The notes: generated by a model not told the origin, from the letters alone. A DNA stretch of 47,876 bases from Sphaerochaeta sp. (GCA_016342655.1 JAEINL010000023.1:1-47876); one strand, 5' to 3'; shown: positions 32,719 through 42,121, numbered from the stretch's first letter. Numbers and translations are program-made.

Positions 32719-33654
32719 TGCAGTCCTCCCATTTCAAGGCTTTTTTGCCAGAGTTTTTCAGCTGCTATTTGGTCCAGTGCGTGGGGAGCCGGGATTTCCT
32801 CAGTGGTGAAATTGAAGAACTTCCCGCTGATTCCTTTGACATCTTCCGAGACTCCAAGATAATAGAGGGCCTGGGCAGATACTAAAGGTGTTTTGGCGGT
32901 GGGGTTTATCAGCAGATGCTTAAAAAACTTATATATTCGACCATTGTTTTCTCCCATTCCTGTCTTAACATCACCTGGGTGCATGGCATTGATGGTTGTC
33001 CCGCTATTTTGGAAATACAGGGAGAACTTGAACATGGAGAGCAGTTGTGCAGTTTTGGCCGAGCCGTATCCTTTCAGGCCGGTATAGTGCTGTCGTTTCC
33101 AGCACAGGTCATCCGTTTTCAATCCGGCAATTGCGAACCGGTGGCCTTCGGAGTTCACCAAGATGATCCTGGTATTTTTTTGTTGCTTCAGTTTTTCTTT
33201 CAGTCGATGGTTTATGATGAAGGATGCTAGATAGTTGACTTGAAAGACTTCTTTGATATCGTCAGGGGTGAACCTTTTTTTTTGTGTTATAGACACCGGC
33301 GTTATGGATGAGTACCTCTATGTCCCGGTCGATGTCGGCTAGCATGTTTGCTGCAGCGTGTACCTGGTCAAGATGAGTAAAGTCAGCTATGAAAAAGTTG
33401 CATGGAACGTTGAAGTCCTGTTGAATCTCTTTCTGTACCTGTTCTGACTTTTCTAGGTTCCGGTTGATCAACAGAAGTTCAGCACCATGGGAGGCATAGA
33501 GCCTTGCGGTTTCATAGCCTATACCCGAGGTGGCGCCGGTAATAACGACTAGATGTCCGTGGAAGTCTTTAGGTTCTTCCTTGGGGCTGGCTTTGTTATT
33601 CTTAAGCATGGCTCCGATATTTGACCATTTGTATTCTTTTAGGTATGGATTCAT
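32715..33654 (-). pseudogene. SDR family oxidoreductase, frameshifted at an A9 run
   Basis: The N-terminal half (33654-33262) contains the NAD(P) motif VVITGATSGIGYETARLYA and LIHNAGVYNTKKK, then runs into a stop. The C-terminal half continues in another frame from the same point (KKRFTPDDIKEVFQVNYLASF) with the YGSAKTAQL active site (Tyr-x-x-x-Lys). The two halves join at nine As on the minus strand (T9 at 33275-33283); eight As would restore the reading frame and a ~312-residue classical short-chain dehydrogenase. Both halves are otherwise intact. This may be a recent inactivation, a phase-variable tract, transcript slippage that still yields protein, or a sequencing error. Confidence 0.85.
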
Positions 33655-33667
33655 CTGTTACCTCACC

Positions 33668-34108
33668 TCAACCAAATTTTTTATGCATGAACTTCCTGTA
33701 GGCTTTGTTAAAGTGAGGGATATTATCGAATATGTCACCCCAAAGGTCATAGTAATCGCGTTGTTCGATTATTTTTCCGCTGGCGTCCAAGGTTATCCTA
33801 CTTGATCCGTATATGGAGGAGTTGGGGTATTTCTTAAAGCTTAGGCTCATTTCCCATTCAAGGAATATGATATTACCATTCTGGGCAGTGTTTTTTACAT
33901 CCATTTTTAGGTTGTTGGAACGTGTTATCAGTCTTTCGGTCATGGATTTGAAGTCGCTTATACCGTGTATCTTCTGAACGCTGTCACAAAAATATATGTC
34001 ATCGGCATAATAGGGCAAGATGTGGGACCAGTCAGGTTTGCCTTCAGTATTATAGATATTGGTCCATAAGTCTTTCAGTTGCTCTTTACTGAGAATGTAT
34101 GATTCCAT
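33668..34108 (-). CDS. NTF2/SnoaL-like fold protein
   Basis: This 146-residue protein has the cone-shaped NTF2-like pattern: an N-terminal helix, DDIYFCDSVQKIHG, a central FLEWEMSLSF strand and a closing GKIIEQRDYYDLWG. Such proteins are small enzymes or binding folds. It is first in a three-gene operon with the SDR and the FAD oxidoreductase, 13 bases apart from the SDR start, so it likely takes part in the same conversion. No catalytic residue can be assigned. Confidence 0.8.
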   Translation of the reverse strand: MESYILSKEQLKDLWTNIYNTEGKPDWSHILPYYADDIYFCDSVQKIHGISDFKSMTERLITRSNNLKMDVKNTAQNGNIIFLEWEMSLSFKKYPNSSIYGSSRITLDASGKIIEQRDYYDLWGDIFDNIPHFNKAYRKFMHKKFG

Positions 34109-34490
34109 GATAAATCTTACCTTATTCCAAATATAGATAACTCTTATCTATACCATAATTCCTTGGACCAGTCTACTTTAATCCTTTTAGAGATCCACAT
34201 ATCCACACTGAATACCAGATGGTCGAGTACCTTGATGCCTATGATATCCTCTGCTTGTCGTAAGCGACGAGTAACAACCCTATCCTCCACACTAGGCTCC
34301 AAATTGCCGCTGGGTGTCCGGGTTTTCAAATCTTTACATTGTTTTTGAGCTTGTAACTTTTTTCAGTCTCGAGTAGATTGCTGACACTGCCACCGGGTAG
34401 TGTTATGCGAACAGCATTCATTTACACATCGTTAGGTCTGAGAAGATGTGTGAAGGAGTGCTATTTTTTTTAATTTTTGGAGGCCGTAGT
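34109..34490. other. Region with RadC relic and pnuC leader
   Basis: It holds the RadC fragment (34144-34320) and a pnuC leader. The leader includes a stem, ACACATC (34424-34430) with GATGTGT (34444-34450), just before the ribosome site. I could not match it to a known riboswitch. Confidence 0.5.
34144..34320 (-). pseudogene. radC: RadC (JAB domain) C-terminal relic 1
   Basis: The minus-strand reading PSGNLEPSVEDRVVTRRLRQ followed by AEDIIGIKVLDHLVFS matches the conserved C-terminal end of RadC-family JAB proteins (HPSGNxxPSxxD ... VLDHxI). The preceding ~170 residues of the family, including the metal-binding HxHP histidines, are absent and the end has drifted. It is a decayed remnant, not a functional gene. 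Confidence 0.75.
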
Positions 34491-35177
34491 ATGATAGTTC
34501 GTAACCCATTCAAAACCTTCGTTAGGTTCGAATGGTTTCTTTGGATATGCTCTATGATTGTGGTGGGAGGTTCCTCTCTTATTGCAGGGAGTTTCTCCCT
34601 ACTCACCCTCGTTGCCTCGCTCCTTGGAGTAACAGCTTTGATATTTGTTGCTAAAGGTGATGTATGGGGACAGATACTCACCGTGCTCTTCAGCCTGCTT
34701 TACGCAGGGATATCACTGAAATTCCGATATTTTGGTGAGATGATTACCTCTTTAGGCATGACAGCACCGATTGCCCTTTTATCGGTAGTCTCATGGATGC
34801 GCAACCCGTATGCAGGAACAACAGAGGTTCAGGTCCATCAGATAACGAGAACGCAGCGCGTATGGATGGTCGTATCCACCGTGGCAGTTACTACGCTCTT
34901 TTACTTTATTCTTGCAGCCTTTGGTACGACAAACCTATATATAAGCACAATCTCGATCGCAACCAGCTTCCTTGCCTCATATCTGATGCTGTTTCGCAGT
35001 TCCGGCTATGCGCTCGCCTTTGCCGCAAACGACATTGTGCTAATCGTACTGTGGGTATTAGCTACCATAGAAGATCTCTCGTACTTGCCAATGATAGCCT
35101 GTTTTACCATGTTTCTTCTCAATGATATCTATGGATTCCTGAACTGGAAACGGATGAGACAGAGACAGTGGGGCTGA
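34491..35177 (+). CDS. pnuC: PnuC-like nicotinamide riboside/vitamin transporter
   Basis: This integral inner-membrane protein of about 228 residues has seven or so hydrophobic segments. The C-terminal signature NDIYGFLNWKRMRQRQ is typical of PnuC facilitators, which admit nicotinamide riboside or, in relatives, thiamine or riboflavin and rely on intracellular phosphorylation. No NadR or kinase gene is nearby to settle the substrate. The start is at 34491, after GGAGG (34480-34484). The gene lies between two RadC relics in a disturbed region, which suggests acquisition or rearrangement. Confidence 0.85.
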   Translation: MIVRNPFKTFVRFEWFLWICSMIVVGGSSLIAGSFSLLTLVASLLGVTALIFVAKGDVWGQILTVLFSLLYAGISLKFRYFGEMITSLGMTAPIALLSVVSWMRNPYAGTTEVQVHQITRTQRVWMVVSTVAVTTLFYFILAAFGTTNLYISTISIATSFLASYLMLFRSSGYALAFAANDIVLIVLWVLATIEDLSYLPMIACFTMFLLNDIYGFLNWKRMRQRQWG

Positions 35178-35285
35178 TTGGAGAAAGAAGAATAACTCGA
35201 TACATCTAAACATATTGCATAATACTATACAGAGGGCTACGTCACAGACTTAGTGAGGTAGTCCATCCTAAGCACATATATATCA

Positions 35286-35320
35286 CAACCCTGTCCTTTA
35301 CACTCGGCTCCAAGTTGCCG
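35286..35320 (-). pseudogene. RadC C-terminal relic 2
   Basis: This 35-base stretch matches 34275-34309 at 30 positions. Read on the minus strand it gives GNLEPSVKDRVV, the same RadC block. No more of RadC is recognisable on either side. It is the second remnant flanking pnuC. Confidence 0.6.
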
Positions 35321-35369
35321 GCATTAAGAAAATGCTATGGTTAAGGATACCTAAAGACTGGCTTCTTCT

Positions 35370-37817
35370 TCATGTAAGGATGCCCATCTTTCGAGCTTCA
35401 GAGACGGCTTCCACTCTGGAGCTCACTTGCAACTTTTCATAGACTTGGGAAGCATGCCACTTTACAGTTCGCTCGGTGATGTTCATCATTTGGGCGATCT
35501 CCTTATTTAAAAACCCTTTTCCAATGAGCTGCAAGACCTCAAGTTCCCGTTTGGTTAACGTGTGTTCTTTAGGAACGGGCTGATGGCCATAGAGCTCAAC
35601 CAAGGTGGAAATGTGATACTCACTAATTTGGGTATTAGAAAGTGCTGCCTGCTTGGGATCGAATACTCCGTACTCAATATCGAGCATGAGTGAATGCAAC
35701 AACCTATGCTGTTTCTGTAACAAACCTTGCAAGGAGGCGTAAAGTGCATCTGCTTTTTCTGTTTGTCCTGTCATCTGGTAATACCTCAGCACATGCTTCT
35801 GTTCCAGTTCATATATAAAGAACGGGGTGTACTGTATCTTTTCTAGCTGCAGTTGCTTATTCACCCACATTTCCAGAGCAGGAAGGTCCTCAACTCGTCG
35901 CAGGGTCCAGGTATACATCGCCTCGATAATGCGATCATCAACAGATGTGACATCATAGTCTTTGGCTTGCTTTCCTGCATCACGGAGCAACCGTACCGCT
36001 TCTTCATGGCGACCTGTAATAATATAGTATTCAGCAAGAGTTAATTGAGCATAGAGGTAAAGGTATAAAGAGTATCCTTTACACAACTCCAGTCCCTGAA
36101 GCAGATGAGACTCAGCCTCGTCTTTCTTTCCTGAGTATAAACTAAGCATCCCCTTGCCAATCCAAGCAAGGCTGCAAAAAGTCGCATACCCAGTCTTTTC
36201 ATCATACCCCAGCCTCAGGGCTTCATTGAATGATTGCCTAGCTTGTTCAAATAACAAGAGATCTAGTTGAACCATACCAATTTGCCCAAGAAGTATTATT
36301 GAGAGTGCATCATTTTGTTTGATGCCTATGGTTCTCAGTGTCTCCTGCAAGTGGTGATAAACTTCTTCAAGATCTTCTTCAGGACCAAACGACAGAGAGG
36401 AGATAAATTCGCTTAAAAGTGGCCGAAGGTAGGACAACTCACCAGGAAGCTTGTTGATCAATTTATCAGCACGATAGAAATTCCCCTTGAAAATAAGGTC
36501 GATTTCATCAAGGATGGAAAGAAGGTCGATCTCTTCTATTTTTTTTCTCAGACGAGAGGATTTTATCCTAGCTATCCTTTCCGTCACCTTTTGTGCAGTC
36601 CATCCCTTCCGGATTCCGCTTATGATTTCCAAAAGTAACAAGGATGCATACCGTTCAATATATTGCTGTGGTACTTGTTTTATCACCTTAAGGATGAAAT
36701 CAACATAGCCATCTACTATGAGTTCTGAGCTATATTCATCTAGAAGGATTGTTGCCAAGGCATAGTCCTCAATTTCTAATACCATCGTGATTGCTTCTCG
36801 ATAGGATTTTACTTCAAGGAGAGAGGAGATAGCTTGGTTAATCACTCTTACTGTATGTACATTCTTTGCTGATTTCAACCACTTGATCACATAGGAGCGG
36901 AAAAGTGGGTGCATGATAGCCACTCCTCTTTCATCAATCTCAACAAAAAGGGATTTTTCCTCCAGTAGTTTTGCAGCTGGTATAATTCTAGACTTGGAAG
37001 AAGGAAAGTCGTTCGATGAAGCAAATTCCCCAAGAAGCGCAATATAATATACTGCTGATTCTATCTTTTTCGGGATCTCTTCCCAAATGGTGACAAAGCG
37101 AGTTTCCAGTTCCACAAGTTGGGTCGTAACTTGTTTGCAATTCAATGTTGATGCCTGGGAGAAACAAGTGTCGACCAGCAACGGAGAACCCCATGTCTGA
37201 TCAAGGAGGAAAGACAATGTATCTTCATCGATTTCAACAGCATTGCGTTCTGCCAACTGTTTGCCTTCTTCCTTTGAGAGAGCTAGTACTTCTCTAGAGA
37301 TTTTCAAGACTACTTCACTGTTCTTAGGGGTTTTAGGAAACACAGAAACTTCGGTTCCAATAAGTATCATGTGTACTGATTTGGGAAGATATTCAGTAAG
37401 AAATGCAAACCAAGCGGCTATGTGTTTATGATGCAAGACCTCAATATTGTCAAAAATTAAAAAACGTTCCTCATCACTTTTTGAAAGCAGATGTATATGG
37501 TTGCTGATTTGCTCATCTGGAGGTCCTTCCTGCTCGATTGTATCATCCAGAAGGAGTAGAAGCATGCTGTTTAGGCAGGTTAAAAAAGCTTTGGGGTGGT
37601 TATATTCTGTAGAAAGCTGCATATATGCATGTGCAAGCGGATGGCTGGCGAAGAATTGGCCAACGGCTATCGACTTTCCGTACCCATGAGGGGCTTGAAT
37701 AATGGTGGTTCTATGGTGAATTGAGAGACTAAGTTTTTCGATTATTTGTTTTCTTTCTATTAAATTGCTAGACGAAAACGAAGGCGTTTTTCCCATGGTA
37801 GCGACATATTCTTTCAT
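35370..37817 (-). CDS. MalT-like LuxR family transcriptional regulator with ATPase domain
   Basis: This regulator of about 815 residues has a P-loop NTPase (APHGYGKS at 42-49 and the Walker-B-like RFLIFDNIEVLHH), a long helical TPR-like middle (about 350-720), and a C-terminal LuxR HTH (LTKRELEVLQLIGKGFLNKE, then TERTVKWHASQVYEKL). It should activate target genes when bound to ATP and an inducer. The operon on the other side of the IS is the most likely target: the 95 bp directly upstream of the start codon are repeated upstream of that operon. The start is ambiguous: 37817 has no ribosome site; 37796 is an alternative. Confidence 0.88.
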   Translation of the reverse strand: MKEYVATMGKTPSFSSSNLIERKQIIEKLSLSIHHRTTIIQAPHGYGKSIAVGQFFASHPLAHAYMQLSTEYNHPKAFLTCLNSMLLLLLDDTIEQEGPPDEQISNHIHLLSKSDEERFLIFDNIEVLHHKHIAAWFAFLTEYLPKSVHMILIGTEVSVFPKTPKNSEVVLKISREVLALSKEEGKQLAERNAVEIDEDTLSFLLDQTWGSPLLVDTCFSQASTLNCKQVTTQLVELETRFVTIWEEIPKKIESAVYYIALLGEFASSNDFPSSKSRIIPAAKLLEEKSLFVEIDERGVAIMHPLFRSYVIKWLKSAKNVHTVRVINQAISSLLEVKSYREAITMVLEIEDYALATILLDEYSSELIVDGYVDFILKVIKQVPQQYIERYASLLLLEIISGIRKGWTAQKVTERIARIKSSRLRKKIEEIDLLSILDEIDLIFKGNFYRADKLINKLPGELSYLRPLLSEFISSLSFGPEEDLEEVYHHLQETLRTIGIKQNDALSIILLGQIGMVQLDLLLFEQARQSFNEALRLGYDEKTGYATFCSLAWIGKGMLSLYSGKKDEAESHLLQGLELCKGYSLYLYLYAQLTLAEYYIITGRHEEAVRLLRDAGKQAKDYDVTSVDDRIIEAMYTWTLRRVEDLPALEMWVNKQLQLEKIQYTPFFIYELEQKHVLRYYQMTGQTEKADALYASLQGLLQKQHRLLHSLMLDIEYGVFDPKQAALSNTQISEYHISTLVELYGHQPVPKEHTLTKRELEVLQLIGKGFLNKEIAQMMNITERTVKWHASQVYEKLQVSSRVEAVSEARKMGILT

Positions 37818-37910
37818 ATGGATTGAAGTGTAGTCAATAATCAGTATTAGGGCAAGGAACGAGGACTGTACCTTCACTGTACCTACGTACAGTACCGCTA
37901 CAATGCATTC
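37816..37910 (+). repeat. 95 bp perfect direct repeat, copy 1
   Basis: Identical to 40238-40332 base for base. It starts at the regulator start codon (ATATGGATTGAAG) and ends CAATGCATTC. It contains the inverted repeat ACTGTACctacGTACAGT (37875-37892), and on the minus strand TTGCCC-17-TACACT, a possible promoter of the regulator. Confidence 0.95.
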
Positions 37911-37914
37911 CACA

Positions 37915-40232
37915 CTTCAACACTTCCCTCATTTTTTCAAAGAGAATATTTCCTTGCCTGAAATGGCATAGTTCCCTTTTTTTATGATTTATTTACAACA
38001 TTGTTGAGTATTAGATCGTATTCCATTGACAGATACCATATTCTGTGGTAGGGTTTTGTTGGAGGCAAGGAATGTTTTTTAAACCCATTAAGAACCGGGG
38101 CACAGGCAGGATTGCCTATACCATTGCAGAGTCCTACAGGGATGAGAACAAGAAACCCAGGCAAAAGCAGATCCTGAACCTGGGATATCTAGATCAGCTG
38201 GAGAAGGTCCATAAGGACCCCGAGGCCTATGCCCGTGAGCTTGCCCGCAAGATGACCGAGGACAAGAATTCATCGGATACCCCCATCCGCATTGAGATCA
38301 TCATGGATACAGTGCTTGAAAAGAGAGACCCTGCAAAGGATCATGATTCCAACAGAAAGAACATAGGCTACGCCGCGCTCTCCAAAATCTATCACCAGCT
38401 GGAGCTGCATGAGTTCATGAACAATAGGAGGCGGTATACGAAGGCAGAATACAACCTGAACACCGTCTTCAAGGTCCTGGTGTACAACAGGCCCCTTTTC
38501 CCCGACTCCAAGCTCGGGGCCTGGGAAAGGAGGGGGCTTTTCTTCGAGGATTGCGACTTCTCCTTACCTGATGTCTACCGCTCGCTCGACTTCTTCCTCA
38601 AGTACCGATCAGCATTGCTGAGACAGATACACGCTATGATATGCAAGGAATACGGCAGGGATTCCTTCCTTTTCTACTATGATGTGACCAACTATTACTT
38701 TGAGACCGACTACAACGACCCTGACGATACTACCAAGCCTGAGGACGATCCTGCTCGCTACGGGCTGAGAAAAAGGGGTGTCTCCAAGGAGCACAAGCCC
38801 AATTCAATAGTGCAGATGGGACTTTTTATGGATGAGAACGGCCTTCCCGTCTCCTATGAGCTCTACAAGGGGAACAAAAGTGACTGTGTGACCTTCACCG
38901 ACTGCCTGGACAGCACCGAGGAGGCGTTGCAGCTGGAAAACAAACATAAGATTGAAATCGCCGACAAGGCGATGATGACGGGGGACAACGTGGCTGCCAT
39001 CAGGCTCAGGCATGACGGGTACGTCATCAGCGAGTCGGTACGCAGGGTGGCCAAGCCCTTCCGCAAATATGTGCTGGACCAGAAGGGGTACACCTGCGAA
39101 TATGACAAAGATGGGAACCTTACCTTCAAATACAAGAGCAGGCTTCACCCCAAGGTGATCAATGTCACCAATGTTGAGGACAAGAAGGTAAAGGAAACCA
39201 TCAACGAGCGTCAGATTGTCTTCTACAGCGAGAAATATGCGCGGAGGGCAAAGAAAGACAGGGCCCTTGCCATTGAAAAGGCCAAGGGAAAGGAGGGTAC
39301 GACCTCCAACTTCGGCAGTGACAGCCACTACGGGGCGGCGAAATATCTGAATAAGACACCCTTCGACAAGAAGGATGGGGAGCTGATTACAGACTCTTCC
39401 TATCTGGTCACCTTTGATGAGGACAAGCTTTCCGAGGATGAGGAGATGGACGGATACTACATCATCTGCACCAATGTCATCGGCCTGAAGAAGGGGGAAC
39501 GGCCCTTCAGGAAGAAGTGCAGGTACACGATGGACGGGTTCCTGCAGCTGAACAAGACGGTCACGGACATGGACATCATCGAAATGTACCGTGGCTTGTG
39601 GAAGATTGAGGAGACATTCAAGGTGACAAAGACCAATATGAGCGCAAGGCCCGTCTTTGTCTGGACCCAGGACCATATCAGGGCCCATTTTCTCATCTGC
39701 TTCGTATCGCTGGTGCTGTTCAGGCTGTTGGAGTTCAGGCTTGACTGGAAATATTCGGCTACGGAGATCCAGGAGAACCTTGCCCAGGCCTGTGGGTCCA
39801 GGCTGGAGCAGAACCTCTTTATCTTTGATCATTACACAAAAGTCCTAGAAGATATTGGCAAGAGCATCAACATAGATTTCAGCAGGAAGTACTTGACCAC
39901 AGGGGATATACGAGGGATTTTGGCAGAAACTAAAAAATATAAGGGATGATAATGTAACACGGATTTCTGTATAAATATATTGGGAGCATCTAGCTATATG
40001 TAAAGTAGTTAGGTGCTTTTTTAGGGCTATTCGCTGAATCGTGTGGGTAAGGCTACATGATGGTAGCTTTTGGAAGTTCCAATTCACCACAAACGAAATA
40101 GATCATAGCCATGAAATTGTCCATGTTCTTGAAGCCTCTAGCCTTGCGTTTTATCAATCCGATGACAGAGTTTATGATGCTACCCACTCAAAACAGCGAA
40201 AGGCCTTTTTTAGGGGTATAGAAGTGTTGAAG
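37915..40232 (+). mobile_element. IS1634-family insertion sequence between 95 bp direct repeats
   Basis: The element carries one transposase gene. A 12-base inverted repeat, CTTCAACACTTC (37915-37926) and GAAGTGTTGAAG (40221-40232), lies just inside the 95 bp direct repeats and may mark its ends, although 157 and 283 bases of noncoding flank is more than usual for this family. No short target duplication of the usual 5-6 bp is obvious. The ends are therefore tentative; the transposase identity is firm. Confidence 0.6.
38072..39949 (+). CDS. IS1634-family DDE transposase
   Basis: This 625-residue transposase looks complete. The N-terminus MFFKPIKNRGTGRIAYTIAES and the RQKQILNLGYLD block are typical of the IS1634/IS4 superfamily. 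Catalytic-domain strands include FLFYYDVTNYYFET (first D), IADKAMMTGDNVAAIR (second D) and YRGLWKIEETFKVTK (the DDE glutamate with Y-(2)-R-(3)-E-(6)-K). GGAGG and AAGGA precede the ATG at 38072. It is richer in GC than its surroundings, consistent with recent arrival. No frameshift, so it may be active. Confidence 0.93.
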   Translation: MFFKPIKNRGTGRIAYTIAESYRDENKKPRQKQILNLGYLDQLEKVHKDPEAYARELARKMTEDKNSSDTPIRIEIIMDTVLEKRDPAKDHDSNRKNIGYAALSKIYHQLELHEFMNNRRRYTKAEYNLNTVFKVLVYNRPLFPDSKLGAWERRGLFFEDCDFSLPDVYRSLDFFLKYRSALLRQIHAMICKEYGRDSFLFYYDVTNYYFETDYNDPDDTTKPEDDPARYGLRKRGVSKEHKPNSIVQMGLFMDENGLPVSYELYKGNKSDCVTFTDCLDSTEEALQLENKHKIEIADKAMMTGDNVAAIRLRHDGYVISESVRRVAKPFRKYVLDQKGYTCEYDKDGNLTFKYKSRLHPKVINVTNVEDKKVKETINERQIVFYSEKYARRAKKDRALAIEKAKGKEGTTSNFGSDSHYGAAKYLNKTPFDKKDGELITDSSYLVTFDEDKLSEDEEMDGYYIICTNVIGLKKGERPFRKKCRYTMDGFLQLNKTVTDMDIIEMYRGLWKIEETFKVTKTNMSARPVFVWTQDHIRAHFLICFVSLVLFRLLEFRLDWKYSATEIQENLAQACGSRLEQNLFIFDHYTKVLEDIGKSINIDFSRKYLTTGDIRGILAETKKYKG

Positions 40233-40237
40233 ACAAG

Positions 40238-40332
40238 ATATGGATTGAAGTGTAGTCAATAATCAGTATTAGGGCAAGGAACGAGGACTGTACCTTCACT
40301 GTACCTACGTACAGTACCGCTACAATGCATTC
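40238..40332 (+). repeat. 95 bp perfect direct repeat, copy 2
   Basis: Exact match of 37816-37910. It now forms the upstream region of the SPW/pump operon, whose first start codon is 50 bases beyond its end. It includes the same ACTGTACctacGTACAGT inverted repeat, a likely binding site for the MalT-like regulator or promoter element. Confidence 0.95.
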
Positions 40333-40381
40333 TATTGATATATTCAAGCCATCAAATGAATTTTTGTTATTGGAGGTACAA

Positions 40382-40699
40382 ATGGTCAAATTTAAAAGAG
40401 TTCAAGATTGGGGGATTGCAGTACTGGGATTGTATGCAGCCCTTTCACCTCTCTTCTTCTTCTATTCCGGAGGGGCTGGCTTTAGTGTTGTCGTTGCGAT
40501 TGCTATCATAATCTGTGCAATAATTGCATTGGCTATGCCTAATTCAAAACCAATACAATGGATTCTTATCGCAGCGAGCGCGTTGTTGTTTATCGTTCCT
40601 TGGATTTCTGGAATCACAGGATGGTCGGCATGGAACCTTCGTATTGTGTCTATAATCATGATTTTCTTGTCAACAAAAACGATAAAAACGATTGAGTGA
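40382..40699 (+). CDS. SPW-repeat membrane protein
   Basis: This small 105-residue inner-membrane protein has three to four hydrophobic segments. The FIVPWISGITGWSAWNLRIV block matches the SPW repeat (PWxxGxxxxxxAWN), and the earlier LYAALSPLFFFYSG may be the first half. The function of the family is not known. TTGGAGG precedes the start. It is first in the operon and separated from the radical SAM gene by a hairpin (40731-40756). Confidence 0.75.
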   Translation: MVKFKRVQDWGIAVLGLYAALSPLFFFYSGGAGFSVVVAIAIIICAIIALAMPNSKPIQWILIAASALLFIVPWISGITGWSAWNLRIVSIIMIFLSTKTIKTIE

Positions 40700-40730
40700 T
40701 AGTTGCCAGAACTTACCATGAACCGAAAGA

Positions 40731-40756
40731 GAGGGAGCTGAGTTATCAGCTTCCTC
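40731..40756 (+). promoter_or_regulatory. Intercistronic hairpin after the SPW gene
   Basis: GAGGGAGCTGA (40731-40741) pairs with TCAGCTTCCTC (40746-40756), one G-U pair and a four-base loop, no T-tract. It may attenuate or stabilise part of the transcript. Confidence 0.55.
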
Positions 40757-40774
40757 ATACAATAGGATGATACC

Positions 40775-42121
40775 ATGAAAACGATTCCTGCTACAGTGTT
40801 GAGAGCTGGATTGCGTTTGGTGTATGCAGACCCTGAAAAGAATCTTCCAAAGTTGGTCAATTGGGCTGAGCCCATTGCTGCTGCTTCCGGGAGAGTACAA
40901 GAAAGTCAAATGGAAGCTATCAAGCGCCTCATCCAAGATCCATCCTCTGGGGGGTATGGATTGATCATGCGGATTCTCAACCAGATTGATCAGAGTGTGG
41001 TTGAAAGGATTGTCATGAACTTCGTCTTTAATGCCGCTTGGTTTGGAACGGAGCGTTTGAATCAAAAGGGGGCTGAGATGGATATCAATATCCCTTGGGC
41101 AATCCTGATGGATTCCAGTTCAGCTTGTAATTTCTCTTGCACTGGGGGCTGGGCAGCCGAATACAAGAAATCCGATGAGCTTTCCTTAGAGACACTCGAT
41201 CGCATTATTACTGAAGGGAAAGCGCTGGGGACCTATGCATATCTCATTTCTAGTGGGGAGCCCTTGAATCGAAAACAGGACCTGATTCAGCTTGCCCACA
41301 AACACCACGATGCCATTTTTGTTGCATTCATCAATGCAACTTTAATCGATTCTTCCTTTGCAGAAGACTTATTGAAGGTAAAGAACTTCATCCCTATCCT
41401 CAGTATTGAGGGTACAGAAGAGATGACCGACACAAGGAGAGGAGACGGAGTGTGGAAACAGTGTATCCAAGCCATGGACATCCTACGGGAGTGAAGATTG
41501 CCGTTTGGTTTTTCGACCTGTTATCATGCAAACAACACTGAATATGTAGGTTCAGATGAATTCATACAGTTAATGATCTCAAAAGGTGCGCTATTTGGGT
41601 GGTATTTTACCTACATTCCTGTTGGTAAAGATGCACCTCTCAGTTTAGTTGCCTCTCCTGCCCAGCGTTCGTACATGCTTAAACGAGTAAGGGAGATACG
41701 TGCTCAGAGACCACTTTTTGTCCTAGATTTCTGGAATGATGGCAACTATGTGGATGGATGCATTGCTGGGGGAAGACGTTATTTCCACATCAATGCACAT
41801 GGAGATAGGGAACCTTGTGCGTTCATTCAGTATGCCTGTGAGAATATTCATGATAAACCCCTTCTGGAAGCCCTCAAAAATCCAATGATCAAGGCTTACC
41901 ATGACCATCAACCTTGCAACACCGATATGTTCCGCCCCTGTCCCATGTTCGACAATCCAGAGATTCTGGTGGAGATGGTGAACCAATCTGGAGCAAAAAG
42001 TACCCAGGAGCCCCTTTCTGCTGAATCTGTTGAGCAACTCTATCAAAAATGTAAGCCGATTGCAGACAAGTTGAAACCGGTGGCTGACAAACTTTGCCAA
42101 TCTTATCAAGAAGAATCTTAA
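40775..42121 (+). pseudogene. Radical SAM protein, inactivated by a stop codon and loss of a cluster cysteine
   Basis: A 449-codon frame is interrupted by one TGA (41492-41494); the similarity continues without shift on the other side (MDILRE, stop, RLPFGFSTCYH). The radical SAM motif should be CxxxCxxC (ACN..CTGCWAAEY); here it is C118, C122 and G125 (codon GGC at 41147, one base from TGC), so the [4Fe-4S] cluster would lack a ligand. The GGEP motif is also SGEP. The C-terminal portion keeps cysteines in EPCAF and CNTDMFRPCPMF. Two independent lesions make decay more likely than recoding. Relatives sit beside lipid or pump genes; role unknown. Confidence 0.88.

Noticed and set aside
34330..34480. 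A riboswitch in the pnuC leader
   Set aside because: There is a stem (ACACATC/GATGTGT) but no match to thiamine, flavin, preQ1 or NAD riboswitch cores that I can verify by eye.
40041..40262. 73-codon ORF between the transposase and the pump operon
   Set aside because: It starts at GTG without a ribosome site, shows no family similarity, runs through the putative IS end and stops inside the 95 bp repeat.
41492..41494. TGA in the radical SAM gene as a selenocysteine codon
   Set aside because: No SECIS-like stem directly follows, the position aligns to a non-catalytic charged residue in relatives, and the enzyme has also lost a cluster cysteine.
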